Below are positions 43,098 to 54,054 of a stretch of DNA of 64,000 nucleotides, piece after piece. The notes below the pieces were generated by a model. The model ran no database searches. It saw only the letters and a list, made by a program, of their open reading frames with translations, and was not told the origin of the DNA. The stretch lies in contig NC_063019.1 of assembly GCF_020509005.1 (NCBI RefSeq), positions 124,001-188,000 of the forward strand, in the 5' to 3' direction. Made by a program: the position numbers and the translations under genes. The first letter of the stretch is position 1. Each line of letters opens with the position of its first letter. Origin of the DNA: Fulvia fulva (lineage: Eukaryota; Ascomycota; Dothideomycetes; Mycosphaerellales; Mycosphaerellaceae).

Positions 43098-45507
43098 CTA
43101 CTGACCATAATACATAGAGCCCTGCTGCTGCTGTGGAAAGCCGACATTGTTCGGCGGTACGTAAAAGTTCTGGTAAGGATGTTGTGGTAGGTTGAAGTCA
43201 GCCTTCACATACAGCGGATTCGGTATGCCAGCAGGCGGCCGTTGCGGCTTCTGTTTCGACTGCGCTTTCTGCTGAGGCTGCGGAGGCGTAGGTTGTAGAT
43301 GTTGTGTCGGTGTCGTCTGCTGGGCTTGCATCGAGACAATGCTTTGCCTGTTGTTGAAGTCGAACCCTTGAGCCAGCTGCATGGAAGCGCTTCGCTGTGC
43401 TTGCTCTTCCATTTGTCGCTGCTGTGCGTCCTGTGCCTGCTTGGCGGCTGTATGCGTCTGCTGGATCTCCTGCGGCGAAGGACCCTCGTTCCAACCCCAT
43501 TTCTCCTTGAGCTCTTTGTAGACGAAGCCGATGCGCCAGCCTGTTTCTTTGTTGATTTTATCAAAGATCTGAAGTACTTCTTCCTGCTCAACACGGCTGG
43601 TCAGCACCTCAGCAGCGTGAGCTAGCGATCGGATCGCCACGGAGGCAACGCCACTAGAGTGATGTTAGTGTACGTCTTCATGACGTGAATGAGCAAACTT
43701 ACCGATCCTTGACATGTGCAACGATACCGCAAATCATCTGCGAGTGTCGGTGCTGCATGTCTGCCATTTCCGGGTTGTTCGAGACGTAGTAGTATGGATG
43801 TATCTGCGCCATCAGAAGCATCGCCGTGTGGAAGAACAATCGCGCCACAATGGTAGACCGCTTTACCAGCCAGACCTCCGGAAAGACGGACTTCGAGCTG
43901 GTCTGGTACGCTTGCAGGTAGGCCACGGCATGCATCGTTCTCGGTATACCGGCTTCCCAAGCAGCGCACATCGACTTCAGGCGTGTCCACTCTTCGTGTC
44001 TATGCTGTGCGCGGATCTGCTCGTCTCGTTGGGTTGGAAGTGTCTCCCGCGGCATGGTTGCGCGGAAGTTGCAGATCTTGGCGATAATGTACAGCATGCG
44101 GTGTGTCCAGACCTCTTCCCGACCGTTCATGAGTTCTCGATGAAAGTCAAGGTCGACCTGCCAATCATCCGGATCCCACGCCACCTGCCAGTTGAAGTGC
44201 AGGCATGATAGCACTTCTAGGCCAACATTAAGCCAGAAACATGCAGATCCAATGCCCTGCGCTCTAGCATTCCAGCCGCACTCCTTGATTAGTGCTCGAG
44301 CTCCAGCAATGTGGTTCATCCGCTGCAGCGCTCGTTCCGACATGATCTCGTAGACATTGAGGATCACGGCAGTGGTTGCACAGATGACTGTGTCACGATT
44401 TGGGTTCTGCAGGTTCTTCAGCAGATACCTGGTCGCGGTATCGTAGTAATGCAAGGCCTTCTCTTCGGTGTACACAGGGTTGACCAGTGTCAGATGCCGC
44501 GCACCGCACGCTAGGAAAGCGTTCAGCAGCATCGGCTCGCTCAGCGAGTGGAAAGGCAGGAGCCTCGAAAAGTGCTTCTGCGAGTCCATGCTATCCATCC
44601 AGAGGCCTACCTCTTCCACGAACACTTGCATGAACAAGGTCTCCTCTTGATTGTCAAGAAACTCTTTCCTCTCCTTCTCTGGTTCCTGCTCTAGCATACT
44701 AGCATCCAAGTTGCTGAAGCTTGCCACAGAACCGCTATGATTGTTCGTGCCAGAATCCGGGTAAGCTGAATGTTGCGTCGTCCCTGACAGTGGTTGTTGC
44801 TGGATCTGCTGGACTTGCTGGCTGTGGTACGGGCTGGGATCCTGCTTCGGTTGCACATCGTACAGGCTGTTCATGTTCGCCTGATGAGCCTGAGCCTGAG
44901 CTTGCTGATCTGTATATCCATCCGCCATCATGCCTTGGATCGGTGATAGAGGTTGCTCAATCATGCCAGGCACCTGCGCTCCATGATTAGGAAATTCGAA
45001 TGCCACAGCCGAGTCCAATGGCTGAGCTGAACTGGGATTCGGGTCAGGCGCCTTGATGTGTTTGTAGCGCTGTATTCCTCCCTGGTACTCACTAGCGATC
45101 TCTCGCGACTCGTCCAGGAACTCTACTCTCCAGTCATGAGTGCCGTAGGTAGTCACGAGTGTAGGAGGCCTCTCTGCCCAAGTATCGATAAAGTTCAACC
45201 TCACGCCACGCCGACATGTTCTGTTGCTCTTCTTGCAATTGTTGCAGTGTGGCATGCCCTCATCACACTTCAGATGTCGTTCTCGACAGGTCAGACATCC
45301 TGTGCGCACCCGCTTCGGCTTGGCTGCACCCTCGCCGTCCTTGTCAGCGTCGCCATTCGGTACACTGTCTGACCTGGGCCCAACTCTTTTTACCTTCTTC
45401 ACAGGCTTGACACCTGATGGATTGGGTGGCTCTTTCCGTTTCTGATTAGGAGAATCACTGTTCGTCCGTGGGAGACTCATGGCGGGGTGCACGGCAGTCG
45501 GAGACAT
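43098..45507 (-). CDS. Zn2Cys6 transcription factor (fungal-specific)
   Basis: Two exons, ending/starting at 43703 and 43653 (49-nt intron, branch ACACTAAC). With the first in-frame ATG at 45507 the protein is 786 residues. The DNA-binding domain is CLTCRERHLKCDEGMPHCNNC followed by KKSNRTC, the six-Cys C-x2-C-x6-C-x6-C-x2-C-x6-C cluster, preceded by a basic stretch (KPVKKVKRVG) and followed by RRGVRLNFIDTW. The middle is Gln-rich; the fungal-specific regulatory domain spans roughly residues 310-640; the C-terminus is Gln/Pro-rich (QQQGSMYYGQ). RTGCLTCRERHLKCDEG plus RGVRLNFIDT resembles the A. nidulans OefC-type regulators, from memory. The frame is open further upstream without an ATG, so a first exon may be missing from this model. 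It diverges from the MFS gene. Confidence 0.85.
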
Positions 45508-46782
45508 CTCCGCACTGTTGTAGGCCGCATATTCATATCCAGGCTGCAGGTACGCAGTCTGGTCCACTATGCCGGCCAGCGTATGGATGTGTGGCCCGAA
45601 GGCCTGCCGAGGCGAATCGCTGTTGGCTTCGGATGTCGCGGCGCATATGGTAGACGCTGATGATCGTCGCGTGAGATACCGTATGTGAGTGTTTCAGTGT
45701 ATGCCGGGTTTCCTAGGGATGGGAGTCGGGACGCTCGGTGGTCGCGTCGTTGTGGCTTGTTGTCGCGAAAGTCCTCGGCGGCTGCTGTGGAACCTGCACG
45801 TCTGCCCTACGCAGAGTGGAATAGCAACGTCGAGGGCAGGTGGATATGCAACGACCTTGGCCGTTTCCCTTGGGCCTAGACCTCGTCTGGACCAGGTCGA
45901 TCAGAAACGCTTTGTCTGCTCGGCCGGAAGTGTCTGTGCGAGGGACAAAGACGTCGACTTCGCACGCTGCACGGTAGAGAGCAAGTATAAGAGCAAACAC
46001 AATGAACCACCGCCCTACTTCGCTCTGCTGCTGTCAATGCGAGACAGAGTGCTGTCAAGCAGCAGCACCGATCGAGTGTGGAGTGTCGCGGATCCCTGTT
46101 CGTAGGAATGCTCGGGTCAAGGCTGACGTCCTGGCAGTTGGGAAACGTGAGGGGCGCTGATAGCGTGGCACATGGAGCTAGCACATGGAGTAAAAGGTCG
46201 AGAATAGATGCAGTATGCTATGCAAGTGATACGGCAGCAGGTGGTGGGAGAGAAAACGGAGGTGCAGCGAAGAGTCGCCTGCACTAACTTCCTGTCTCCT
46301 CGGTAGAACGACAATGCGAGTGTGGCTTCGCGGCGTGCCAGATGCATGGAGACACGGCGCCGAAGATGGACTGTCCTGCTTGAAGCTGCATATGAAAAGG
46401 CCGCTTCCTCACGTCTCATACGCTGAGGCAGGGCGCCGCCGTCGTCAGCAAACAAGCGCATCTTCCGTTCGGATACATGTATGCACATGCCGAAGTCGTG
46501 ATTTGATTTCGTCGTGGCAGCAGCGAGATGCGCACTCCACCTTGTGAGAGTTATCTTACTTAAGAACCCCGCACGTGCCCCGTGGGTGTGCTCGTTCTCT
46601 CATCCCACATCTCACTCTCCACGTCTTGAATCATACCGTTGGATCTCGCATCTTGGTCGCGAAGCTATTGACTACCCACAGCCGTATGTGAGAACCAACG
46701 CTATCTCCGACGATGCACTGAGGATATCGACTTCCGGCCCGCAGAGGCTATCGCTATCAACCATCGACTCCGCCCCAATGCC
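45508..46782. promoter_or_regulatory. Divergent intergenic region between regulator and MFS transporter
   Basis: About 1.3 kb separate the two start codons. Coding-like sequence continues in the regulator frame to about 45690. The rest has no recognised gene and presumably contains both promoters and leaders. No palindromic CGG-type site stood out on reading. Confidence 0.4.
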
Positions 46783-48477
46783 ATGTCTGCATCCCAGTAC
46801 GCGCCCATCGACGGCAAGGACGACAAACCGATCGACGAGTCGTCCACCTCCACCAGGCTGACACCAGACTCAGACTCGGATGATGACGTTGCACTGAACG
46901 AGCTCGAAGCCGAAGATGGCTATGAGCTCAGAACAATAGATCCCAGCCACCATGGTGATGGCTACGAGCAGGCAAGAGCTGGCGCTGCCGAGGACGATGA
47001 TCAGGATAGCGAAGACGATCAGGTGCCGTTGGCTGGTGGTCATCGTAGACGGCGTCGGTCGAGCGCACAGTCATTCGAGCTGTATACACCCGACGAAGAG
47101 CGCGCGGTGAAGAGCAAACTCGACACCAGGCTGGTCCTCTTCGTTGCACTGCTATACATGATGGCATTCCTCGATCGATCGAACATTGGCAACGCGAAAG
47201 TCGCTGGCCTGTCACACGACCTTCACCTTTCCGACGATCAATTCAGCTGGATCCTCGAAGCATTTTACACTTCTTACGTCCTGTTTGAGTGGATGACCAT
47301 ATGCTACAAGATCTTCCCACCCCACATCTATGTCAGCGTATGCGTCTTCGCATGGGGCGTACTCGCATCGCTGCAAGCCCTGGCTACAAGCTTCCCATTC
47401 ATGCTGGTCCTTCGAATCATGCTAGGGATCGGCGAGGCAGCCTTCGTTGGCATGCCTTTCTATCTATCGTTCTTCTTCCGGCGGGAGGAGCTAGCATTCC
47501 GTATCGGGATCTTCATTGCTGCCGCACCTCTGGCAACGACTTTCGCTAGCACTCTCGCTTACGGCATAGTAAGCCTGGGCGACATTGCTGGCATCGCAAG
47601 CTGGCGACTGCTCTTCCTTCTCGAGGCGTTTCCAGCGACTATAGTTGCAGTATGGACCTGGTACTGGCTGCCCGACTCACCCGCTACTGCACGTTGGCTC
47701 ACCCTTCGTGAGCGGAGGATCGCTACTCTACGTATGCGCAAAGAGTCGACCATCAATGCCAAAGCAGGCAAGTCAAGCTCCTCGCAGACGAACAAGCCAC
47801 GTCACAAGCAGAAGTTCAAGTGGAACGAGGTCGAGACTGTGCTCACAGATCCAAAGTCATACCTCACGGCCGGCATGTTCTTCTGCTGCAATGTGGCTTT
47901 CAGCAGTATGCCTGTGTTTCTACCGACCATACTCAACTCCATGGGCTATACGAAACATGCCGCGCAAGGGCTCTCGGCAATACCATTCTTTTGCGCTTTC
48001 TTCGGTGTCTTGATTACCGCATTCGTCTCGGACAGGGTCAAGTCAAGGAGCATACCCATGATCTTGCATGCCTTGCTGGCGATGAGCGGCTATGTGATCT
48101 TGGCCATTGCAGGCTACTTTGAGTTTGGGCATACTCTACGATACCTAGCCGTCTTGCCGATCTGCGTTGGGTTCTTCTCAGCCGTCACGATCGTAATCAC
48201 CTGGACAGTCAACAACCAGCCCTCCGACGAAGCCAAAGGTACAGGTATGGCAGTCTTGAACATGATCGGACAATGCGGCCCATTTCTCGGGACAAGGTTG
48301 TATCCAGATAGTGATGGGCCCTACTTCGTGAAAGGCATGACCATCTGTGCTGTCGCGATGGCGATGGTGGCGGTCCTGGCATTTGTGCTACGAGTCGTGC
48401 TCATCAGAGAGAACAGGAATTGGGGATGGAAGGGCGCACAGCATGCGCCTGGTAGTCACTTCGTGTACATGACTTAG
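46783..48477 (+). CDS. MFS transporter, anion:cation symporter (Dal5/Tna1-like)
   Basis: A 564-residue, single-exon membrane protein with about 12 predicted helices. A long cytosolic N-terminus (about 120 residues) is acidic (DSDSDDD, EDDDQDSEDD) and ends in HRRRRRSS. The first helix LFVALLYMMAFLDRSNIGNAKVAGL carries the DRSNIGNA motif of the ACS family, and RIMLGIGEAAFVGMPFYLSFFF is the family's helix-4/5 signature. A cytosolic loop separates the halves (WLTLRERRIATLRMRKE to WNEVETVLTDPKSYL). Relatives take up allantoate, nicotinate, pantothenate or other carboxylates with protons. Substrate not predictable here. It diverges from the Zn2Cys6 gene and may be controlled by it. Confidence 0.9.
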   Translation: MSASQYAPIDGKDDKPIDESSTSTRLTPDSDSDDDVALNELEAEDGYELRTIDPSHHGDGYEQARAGAAEDDDQDSEDDQVPLAGGHRRRRRSSAQSFELYTPDEERAVKSKLDTRLVLFVALLYMMAFLDRSNIGNAKVAGLSHDLHLSDDQFSWILEAFYTSYVLFEWMTICYKIFPPHIYVSVCVFAWGVLASLQALATSFPFMLVLRIMLGIGEAAFVGMPFYLSFFFRREELAFRIGIFIAAAPLATTFASTLAYGIVSLGDIAGIASWRLLFLLEAFPATIVAVWTWYWLPDSPATARWLTLRERRIATLRMRKESTINAKAGKSSSSQTNKPRHKQKFKWNEVETVLTDPKSYLTAGMFFCCNVAFSSMPVFLPTILNSMGYTKHAAQGLSAIPFFCAFFGVLITAFVSDRVKSRSIPMILHALLAMSGYVILAIAGYFEFGHTLRYLAVLPICVGFFSAVTIVITWTVNNQPSDEAKGTGMAVLNMIGQCGPFLGTRLYPDSDGPYFVKGMTICAVAMAMVAVLAFVLRVVLIRENRNWGWKGAQHAPGSHFVYMT

Positions 48478-48855
48478 ATACAATAGATGATGTCGCGTCA
48501 AGCAATTGTTCTTGAACTTAGTCTCTCGCGTACAGTATACTTGCTGTACCAAACATTGGTTAGTTTTCTTGGCGGTAGCTACTTCCAACTCTGCTGCTGT
48601 GTTTGTCCATCACCTTGCCATCAAACCTTCAAATCTCCCCACGATTCTACACCGTCACCGGTACACAGTGTACACCACTGCAGATACCCAACACGTGCCG
48701 TAGCAAGCACCACCAAGCGGGGCTGAAGCTGAAGCCGGCCGGTCATGCGTGTCACCTCGTTCCAGCAATCTGGTACGCCCGCTCACTGCTTTACCGGCGA
48801 ACAACGCATGCATGACATGACATGCACACGGTAGCCTGTGTACATGTAGCCTACC
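48478..48855. other. Intergenic between MFS gene and FIG4
   Basis: 378 bp with no gene seen. It should carry the MFS terminator and the FIG4 promoter. Confidence 0.4.
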
Positions 48856-51800
48856 ATGGATCTAGGCGACGTTGATGCAGGTCCCGCGGGCAGCGGTGAT
48901 TACGACGATGGCGGGCGGGCGTATTCGCCACGGCTGGAGAGAGCTGCGTCAGGGCCACGGCCACGGCAGGAGAGAGCTGCGTCGGGGCCACGGCTGGAGA
49001 GGGCTCTGTCACGGGTACCGCAGGATCGTGCTCAATCGCGGCCACGGCAGGGTCGCGCACCTTCGCGAACGCCTTCTGGCTTCCGCAGCCCTTCTGTCCG
49101 GAGGAAGAACAAGCCCGAGGAGACCACTACTGCTGAAAGTGTGAAGACAAATGGGCAGAGGACTCCAGAGGACGATAGCGCTTCGTATGCTGACCCGCCA
49201 TTGTATCCTCGAATTGGCGCTACTGCGGAGGAACTTGCGGGCGAGGTCTGTGTGGGCGACGACATGCACATGAAGGAAGATGAAGAGAGCAAGCCGGTCC
49301 AGGACCAGGAGTCGAGGCCACACAGGATGTACAAGTTCACTTTGTATGAGACGAATACTCGGTACTGGATCACTGGTGCCGACATTACAGACAAATACTA
49401 TCGTCTTTTGAGGATCGACCGCAACTCGCCACCGGGACAGATCATGCTGTTCGAAGATGAAACAGTTTACGATCGGAAGCAGATGAATGATGTGCTCAAC
49501 ACCATCGACCAGGGCAATAAAACTACCAATGGTCTGCGATTGAAGTACAGCTTCTGGGGTCTGCTTGGCTTCATCAGATTCACAGAAGCATATTACATGC
49601 TCATCATCACGAAGAGAAGACAAGTTGCCATGGTTGGTGGTCATTATCTGTACCAGATTGAAGGTACCGAGTTGGTACCGTTGACGACAGGAGCTAGTAG
49701 CTCTTTCCTTCGAGACCGTAACCCGGAAGAGGCACGATTTTTGAGCATATTGAACAACCTCGATCTGACCAAGTCGTTCTACTTCAGCTACTCGTATGAC
49801 ATCACACATGCGTTGCAGACCAATATCATCAGGCAGAGGGAAGCACTCAATGAAGGTCGTGCTTTGGCTTTACATGACTACAATGGCATGTTTGTGTGGA
49901 ACCACCACCTGCTTAAGCCAGCAGTCGCAGCACTGAAACACCCTTACGACTGGTGTCTGCCAATCATTCATGGATTTCTGGATCAAGCGGCACTCGACAT
50001 CTTTGGGCGTACTGTGTACGTAACTATCATTGGCCGACGATCCCGCCATTTCGCAGGCGCCCGTTTTCTGAAGCGAGGAGTCAACGACCTAGGTTATGTA
50101 GCCAACGATGTTGAGACTGAGCAGATCGTGGCGGAAAAGCTTACCACGTCCTTCCATGCACCGGGACCAAGACTATACTCAAACCCTACGTACACTTCCT
50201 ACCTGCATAACAGAGGCAGCATACCGCTTTACTGGACACAGGACAACAGTGGGGTGACGCCGAAGCCGGGCATTGAAGTCAACCTGGCCGATCCATTCTA
50301 TCAGCCCGCTGCACTGCACTTTGATCACCTGTTCGAAAGATACGGTTGTCCGCTCTATGTGTTGAACCTCATCAAAGCTCGTGAGAAGGTACCTCGTGAG
50401 TCTAAGCTGTTGCACGAATTCAAGAGCTGTATCGAGTACCTGAATCAGTCATTGCCAGAAGATGGCAGGATCATGTACAAGGCGTACGATATGGCAAGAG
50501 CAGCAAAGACGAGGAACAGCAACGTGATAGGTGGGCTGGAAGTCATCGCCAAGGAGATTCTTGAGAAGACTGGCTTCTTCCACAACGGCGGCGATAGCTG
50601 CCAGGAGCCACAGATACAGAACGGAATTGCAAGAACGAATTGTATCGACTGTCTTGATCGTACGAATGCGGCACAGTTCGTGATCGGCAAGCATGCCTTC
50701 GCACTTCAGCTCAAAGTGCTGGGTGTCATCGACAAGGAAGAGCTCGAATATGATACAGATGCTGTCAACTTGTTCACTTCGATGTTCCACGACCACGGCG
50801 ATAATATCGCCATGCAGTATGGAGGCTCGCATCTTGTCAACACGATGGCTACCTATCGGAAGCTAAGCCACTGGCAAAGCTCTTCCCGAGACATGGTCGA
50901 GAGCTTCAAGCGATACTACCACAATTCATTCCTCGACAGCCAGCGGCAAGAGGCGTACAACTTGTTCCTTGGTAACTACATCTGGGCCCAAGGTCAGCCG
51001 ATGCTGTGGGATCTGGCCACGGACTACCATCTGCACCACAGTGACCCGAAGGCCTGGCTGGAGCGAACGCGCAGAAACTATATATACTGGTACACCCCAG
51101 AGCATCTTCGGCCACGAGTCATGCCAGCTCGATTGGCGTGTCCCATCAACGATTTGTCTGTCGAAGGCGTCAGCGCGTTCGATGACTACTGGCGAGAATG
51201 CTACAGACCAGCCGCGCTATCCTCTCTGCAGAAAGTCTACTCATACCGCATGACTTCGACTCAAAACTACCTACCGGAACGACCATACGGCGACAACAAA
51301 TGGGACTTCAGCCCATTCGTGCGACGAGCTGATCCACACCGCCATCACGATTCGCCTGAGAAACAGAAGCCACCACGCAAAGGTGTGAAGATCGTGGATC
51401 CACATGAGCAGCCTCCTGAGGAACCACCACCGTCAGCTGATTGTGGTCCTCGACCGTTGACGGCTGGTGAAGAGAAGCCTAGCATCTTGCGTGAGACCGT
51501 GTATGAGAAGATTCTCCCACCACTGAAACCAGAAGAAGCGATCACGTCTTCAGGCACTAAGGCCTTCCAACCCGCCGACAAAGAGCAGATGCACAATTGG
51601 ACTCTCAACCAGTTCCACACGCAGTCCCTCAACCCCCACGTCTCGGAGAAGGAGATCGATGAATACAACTTCTACATCCGACACCCTCAGAACCTGCCAC
51701 TCGTCACATCGACAGACCTCCCCTCCGATGCCAACATAGACTACCTCGAATACGTCAACAAAGCCGGCGGCAGCACATTCGACGACTTTGATGACGAAGA

Positions 51801-52002
51801 AGCAAGCATGTTCGGCGGCGGCGTAGGGGCTGCTGATCTGGAGGATTATGCAGACTTTGTTAAGGAGAAGGTGGATCCGCTGACTGTTATGGTGGATGAT
51901 TTGCCGAAGAAGAGGTATAAGGCGTATCGGCAGTGGTTGAGAGGGAAGAGTTTGTTTAAGCAGGCGAAGATGGATCCGGAGTTTGTGAAGGAGGGTGCTT
52001 AG
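48856..52002 (+). CDS. FIG4: SAC-domain phosphoinositide phosphatase
   Basis: A 1,048-residue, intron-free gene. A repetitive basic N-terminus (about 80 residues; ERAASGPR twice, then RAPSRTPSG) is followed by the SAC domain (MYKFTLYETNTRYWITGAD at about 155). The catalytic CX5R loop is RTNCIDCLDRTNAAQ with Cys596 and Arg602. The WTQDNS and RFLKRGVNDLGYVANDVE blocks are typical of SAC phosphatases, and the extended C-terminal region (RNYIYWYTPEHLRPR, then FDDFDDEEASMFGGG) matches FIG4 and not SAC1, which ends in membrane helices absent here. FIG4 removes the 5-phosphate of PI(3,5)P2 at the vacuole/endosome and works in a complex with Vac14 and the kinase Fab1. Confidence 0.94.
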   Translation: MDLGDVDAGPAGSGDYDDGGRAYSPRLERAASGPRPRQERAASGPRLERALSRVPQDRAQSRPRQGRAPSRTPSGFRSPSVRRKNKPEETTTAESVKTNGQRTPEDDSASYADPPLYPRIGATAEELAGEVCVGDDMHMKEDEESKPVQDQESRPHRMYKFTLYETNTRYWITGADITDKYYRLLRIDRNSPPGQIMLFEDETVYDRKQMNDVLNTIDQGNKTTNGLRLKYSFWGLLGFIRFTEAYYMLIITKRRQVAMVGGHYLYQIEGTELVPLTTGASSSFLRDRNPEEARFLSILNNLDLTKSFYFSYSYDITHALQTNIIRQREALNEGRALALHDYNGMFVWNHHLLKPAVAALKHPYDWCLPIIHGFLDQAALDIFGRTVYVTIIGRRSRHFAGARFLKRGVNDLGYVANDVETEQIVAEKLTTSFHAPGPRLYSNPTYTSYLHNRGSIPLYWTQDNSGVTPKPGIEVNLADPFYQPAALHFDHLFERYGCPLYVLNLIKAREKVPRESKLLHEFKSCIEYLNQSLPEDGRIMYKAYDMARAAKTRNSNVIGGLEVIAKEILEKTGFFHNGGDSCQEPQIQNGIARTNCIDCLDRTNAAQFVIGKHAFALQLKVLGVIDKEELEYDTDAVNLFTSMFHDHGDNIAMQYGGSHLVNTMATYRKLSHWQSSSRDMVESFKRYYHNSFLDSQRQEAYNLFLGNYIWAQGQPMLWDLATDYHLHHSDPKAWLERTRRNYIYWYTPEHLRPRVMPARLACPINDLSVEGVSAFDDYWRECYRPAALSSLQKVYSYRMTSTQNYLPERPYGDNKWDFSPFVRRADPHRHHDSPEKQKPPRKGVKIVDPHEQPPEEPPPSADCGPRPLTAGEEKPSILRETVYEKILPPLKPEEAITSSGTKAFQPADKEQMHNWTLNQFHTQSLNPHVSEKEIDEYNFYIRHPQNLPLVTSTDLPSDANIDYLEYVNKAGGSTFDDFDDEEASMFGGGVGAADLEDYADFVKEKVDPLTVMVDDLPKKRYKAYRQWLRGKSLFKQAKMDPEFVKEGA

Positions 52003-52328
52003 TGATCCAGCAGATGCAGTTGGTTCGTCACCATCTATCTCACTTTCGACGCTCTTCTGGCTAGAGTCAGGCAAACGGAGGACAGCAACGGCGTCCAGGC
52101 ACTCTGAAAGATGGCCGGGTGCCATGTCATAGCATCCGCCATAGTCGGGACTCCCTGGTCGACCTCTGTGCCCGCTTGACCATGACGCGGTGTGGATCCT
52201 CAGTTGCGCGCATACTTGTGCGACTTCGACTAATTTTAGTGGTGGCGCAGCCAGTGCAGCTGAGAAGCTGTTGCGTCGAACTCGTGTTGCTCGACTGCCG
52301 GTATGACTCCCAACCACGATACCGAAGC
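52003..52328. other. Intergenic between FIG4 and HET gene
   Basis: 326 bp. The HET frame is open leftward to 52119 without a domain; the rest shows nothing. Confidence 0.4.
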
Positions 52329-53612
52329 ATGGAGTCGAGGCCTAACAACACGGTCGTGCATACATCTCTCGATGATGCGGAAAAGCAGACTCGCTTGCTT
52401 CGGCTCGAGCCTGGAACCGGATCCGACGTGATCGAGCTATCAGTCGAGCGATATCAGCTCACGGAGGCTCCAGAATACTTTGCGATTTCGTACACATGGG
52501 GCAAGGAGAGTATCCCAGCGCACGTCTCGGTCAATGGTTCGAGATGGCCCGTACGATGGAATTGCTGGTATGCGCTATCACAGGTGCGATATCACTATCC
52601 GGGCTGTAGGCTATGGATCGGGTCTATATGCATCAACCAATCTGACCTTGCGGAGAAAAGTCACCAAGTCGCTATGAGGTTTGAGATCTATGGAACTGCT
52701 GCAAAGGTCCTCGCGTGCGTTGGTCCACATGCGAACGGGAGTGAAATGCTAGCTTCTACGACTATGGACCCGGACTCCACGTGTTCTGTAATCCCCTACT
52801 CCGATACTCATGGCGAGGCCTGGCGTTCATTTGCTCGGCGACGCTATTGGAGAAGACTGTGGATCGTGCAAGAGATTGTAGCAGCAGCTCGTCGCAACGA
52901 GGAGAACGTGCAGGTTCTCTGTGGACATATGCTATTGCCTTGGCGCCTTGTCGTGGCGGGCGCATCACGAGCAGTAACCCTTGACGAAGAGCAAGATTAC
53001 CCCGATCCCAAGAAGCAGACTATACGTCAAATAACCCTTGTCTGCGCGAATCCCATAGAGCTCGCCGATGCTGTCAAGCGTTTCGACGGCTTCGAGTGCA
53101 GCAATATTCTTGATCGTGTGTATGCACTGATCAGGCTTGGAAACTTATCCATTAGCAATCTAGCAGTTCGTCCGGATTACAACAAGTCTCCTTGGGATCT
53201 CGCACTGGAGATGTGCTCCTGGCTGCCACTTTCTTCGCTTCCTCCATTGATCCATACCCTGGGACTCGAGGACTCTTATAATGAGATGCAGGCCGTGTTG
53301 AACGCAAGGTCCGAGCGCAACACGACGGAGGCAGAGAGTCCGCATCCAGAACCGCATCTGCGCCTTGCTCGTCCTCTGTGGAATTCTAGCGAAAAGCCGC
53401 GGTTCTTTGGCAGTGTTCACGTCGATTCGTCAGGCTGCCTGGTCATTCCAAACCTTGCAGCACGTAACGCGAGAATCCAGCCTCTGTATCCCGATCACTT
53501 GAAGAGTATTATCGGTTTGGAAGACGTCCCCATCACAGCCGCCCGAGAAAGGGTCCCACCACAGCCCCTGTTTTCCGGCCGCTACCCTCGCGTGGCTATG
53601 CGCAGACACTAG
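52329..53612 (+). CDS. HET-domain (heterokaryon incompatibility-type) protein, frame broken at 3' end
   Basis: Starting at ATG 52329 the frame gives 427 residues. The HET domain is clear: APEYFAISYTWGKE, then RLWIGSICINQSDLAEKSHQVAMRFEIYGTAAKVLACVG, then FARRRYWRRLWIVQEIVAAAR and ILDRVYALIRLG. These are the three conserved blocks of the family. In fungi such proteins can trigger cell death on fusion with a genetically different strain; many family members have unknown roles. The frame ends at 53610-53612, but the next frame at once reads ADTRPGDLIFDNPV, typical of the C-terminal part of long HET proteins, so a one-base shift or an unrecognised intron is likely. Confidence 0.8.
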   Translation: MESRPNNTVVHTSLDDAEKQTRLLRLEPGTGSDVIELSVERYQLTEAPEYFAISYTWGKESIPAHVSVNGSRWPVRWNCWYALSQVRYHYPGCRLWIGSICINQSDLAEKSHQVAMRFEIYGTAAKVLACVGPHANGSEMLASTTMDPDSTCSVIPYSDTHGEAWRSFARRRYWRRLWIVQEIVAAARRNEENVQVLCGHMLLPWRLVVAGASRAVTLDEEQDYPDPKKQTIRQITLVCANPIELADAVKRFDGFECSNILDRVYALIRLGNLSISNLAVRPDYNKSPWDLALEMCSWLPLSSLPPLIHTLGLEDSYNEMQAVLNARSERNTTEAESPHPEPHLRLARPLWNSSEKPRFFGSVHVDSSGCLVIPNLAARNARIQPLYPDHLKSIIGLEDVPITAARERVPPQPLFSGRYPRVAMRRH

Positions 53613-54054
53613 ACCTGGCGATCTGATCTTCGACAACCCGGTATTTCCAAGCGGGTCTTATGAAATGCCATCAACTATGGTCCTGAGATGCAAAGATCCG
53701 ACGACGTCGATGTATCAATTAATCGGCTATGGCATAGTCATTGACCCGGACATCCGCTTGGATATTCGCGGATATGACTATTTCCATCTCAGGAACGGAT
53801 CGGTCGGGCTATGTGTACCGACCTGCGATATCTTATTTTTCGCGGGCATGATGTCTGCTTTCCGCGACAAGGTAGGTCACCGTGGCGGGTATATCCATAA
53901 CCGTCGACTTTGGGCCATGCAGGCGCACAGCGTTTGGTGGCCTCCTGCAAAAGGTAGCTTTGCGAGACTTGAACTTCCTCACCGAGCAGTGGAATTACCT
54001 GTCCCTGTTGTAAGACTCTCTCGCTCTTGTCCCGTACCTGAATGCTGGCCATGA
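53602..54054 (+). pseudogene. Out-of-frame continuation of the HET gene
   Basis: This frame, offset by one base from the HET frame, carries ADTRPGDLIFDNP, then TSMYQLIGYGIVIDPDIR, resembling the C-terminal blocks (GD.... YQLIG..YV) of HET proteins. It stops at 54052-54054. The part after about 53870 is less protein-like and may include an intron (GTAGGT...GCAG). Either the gene is disrupted or a splice was missed. Confidence 0.5.
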
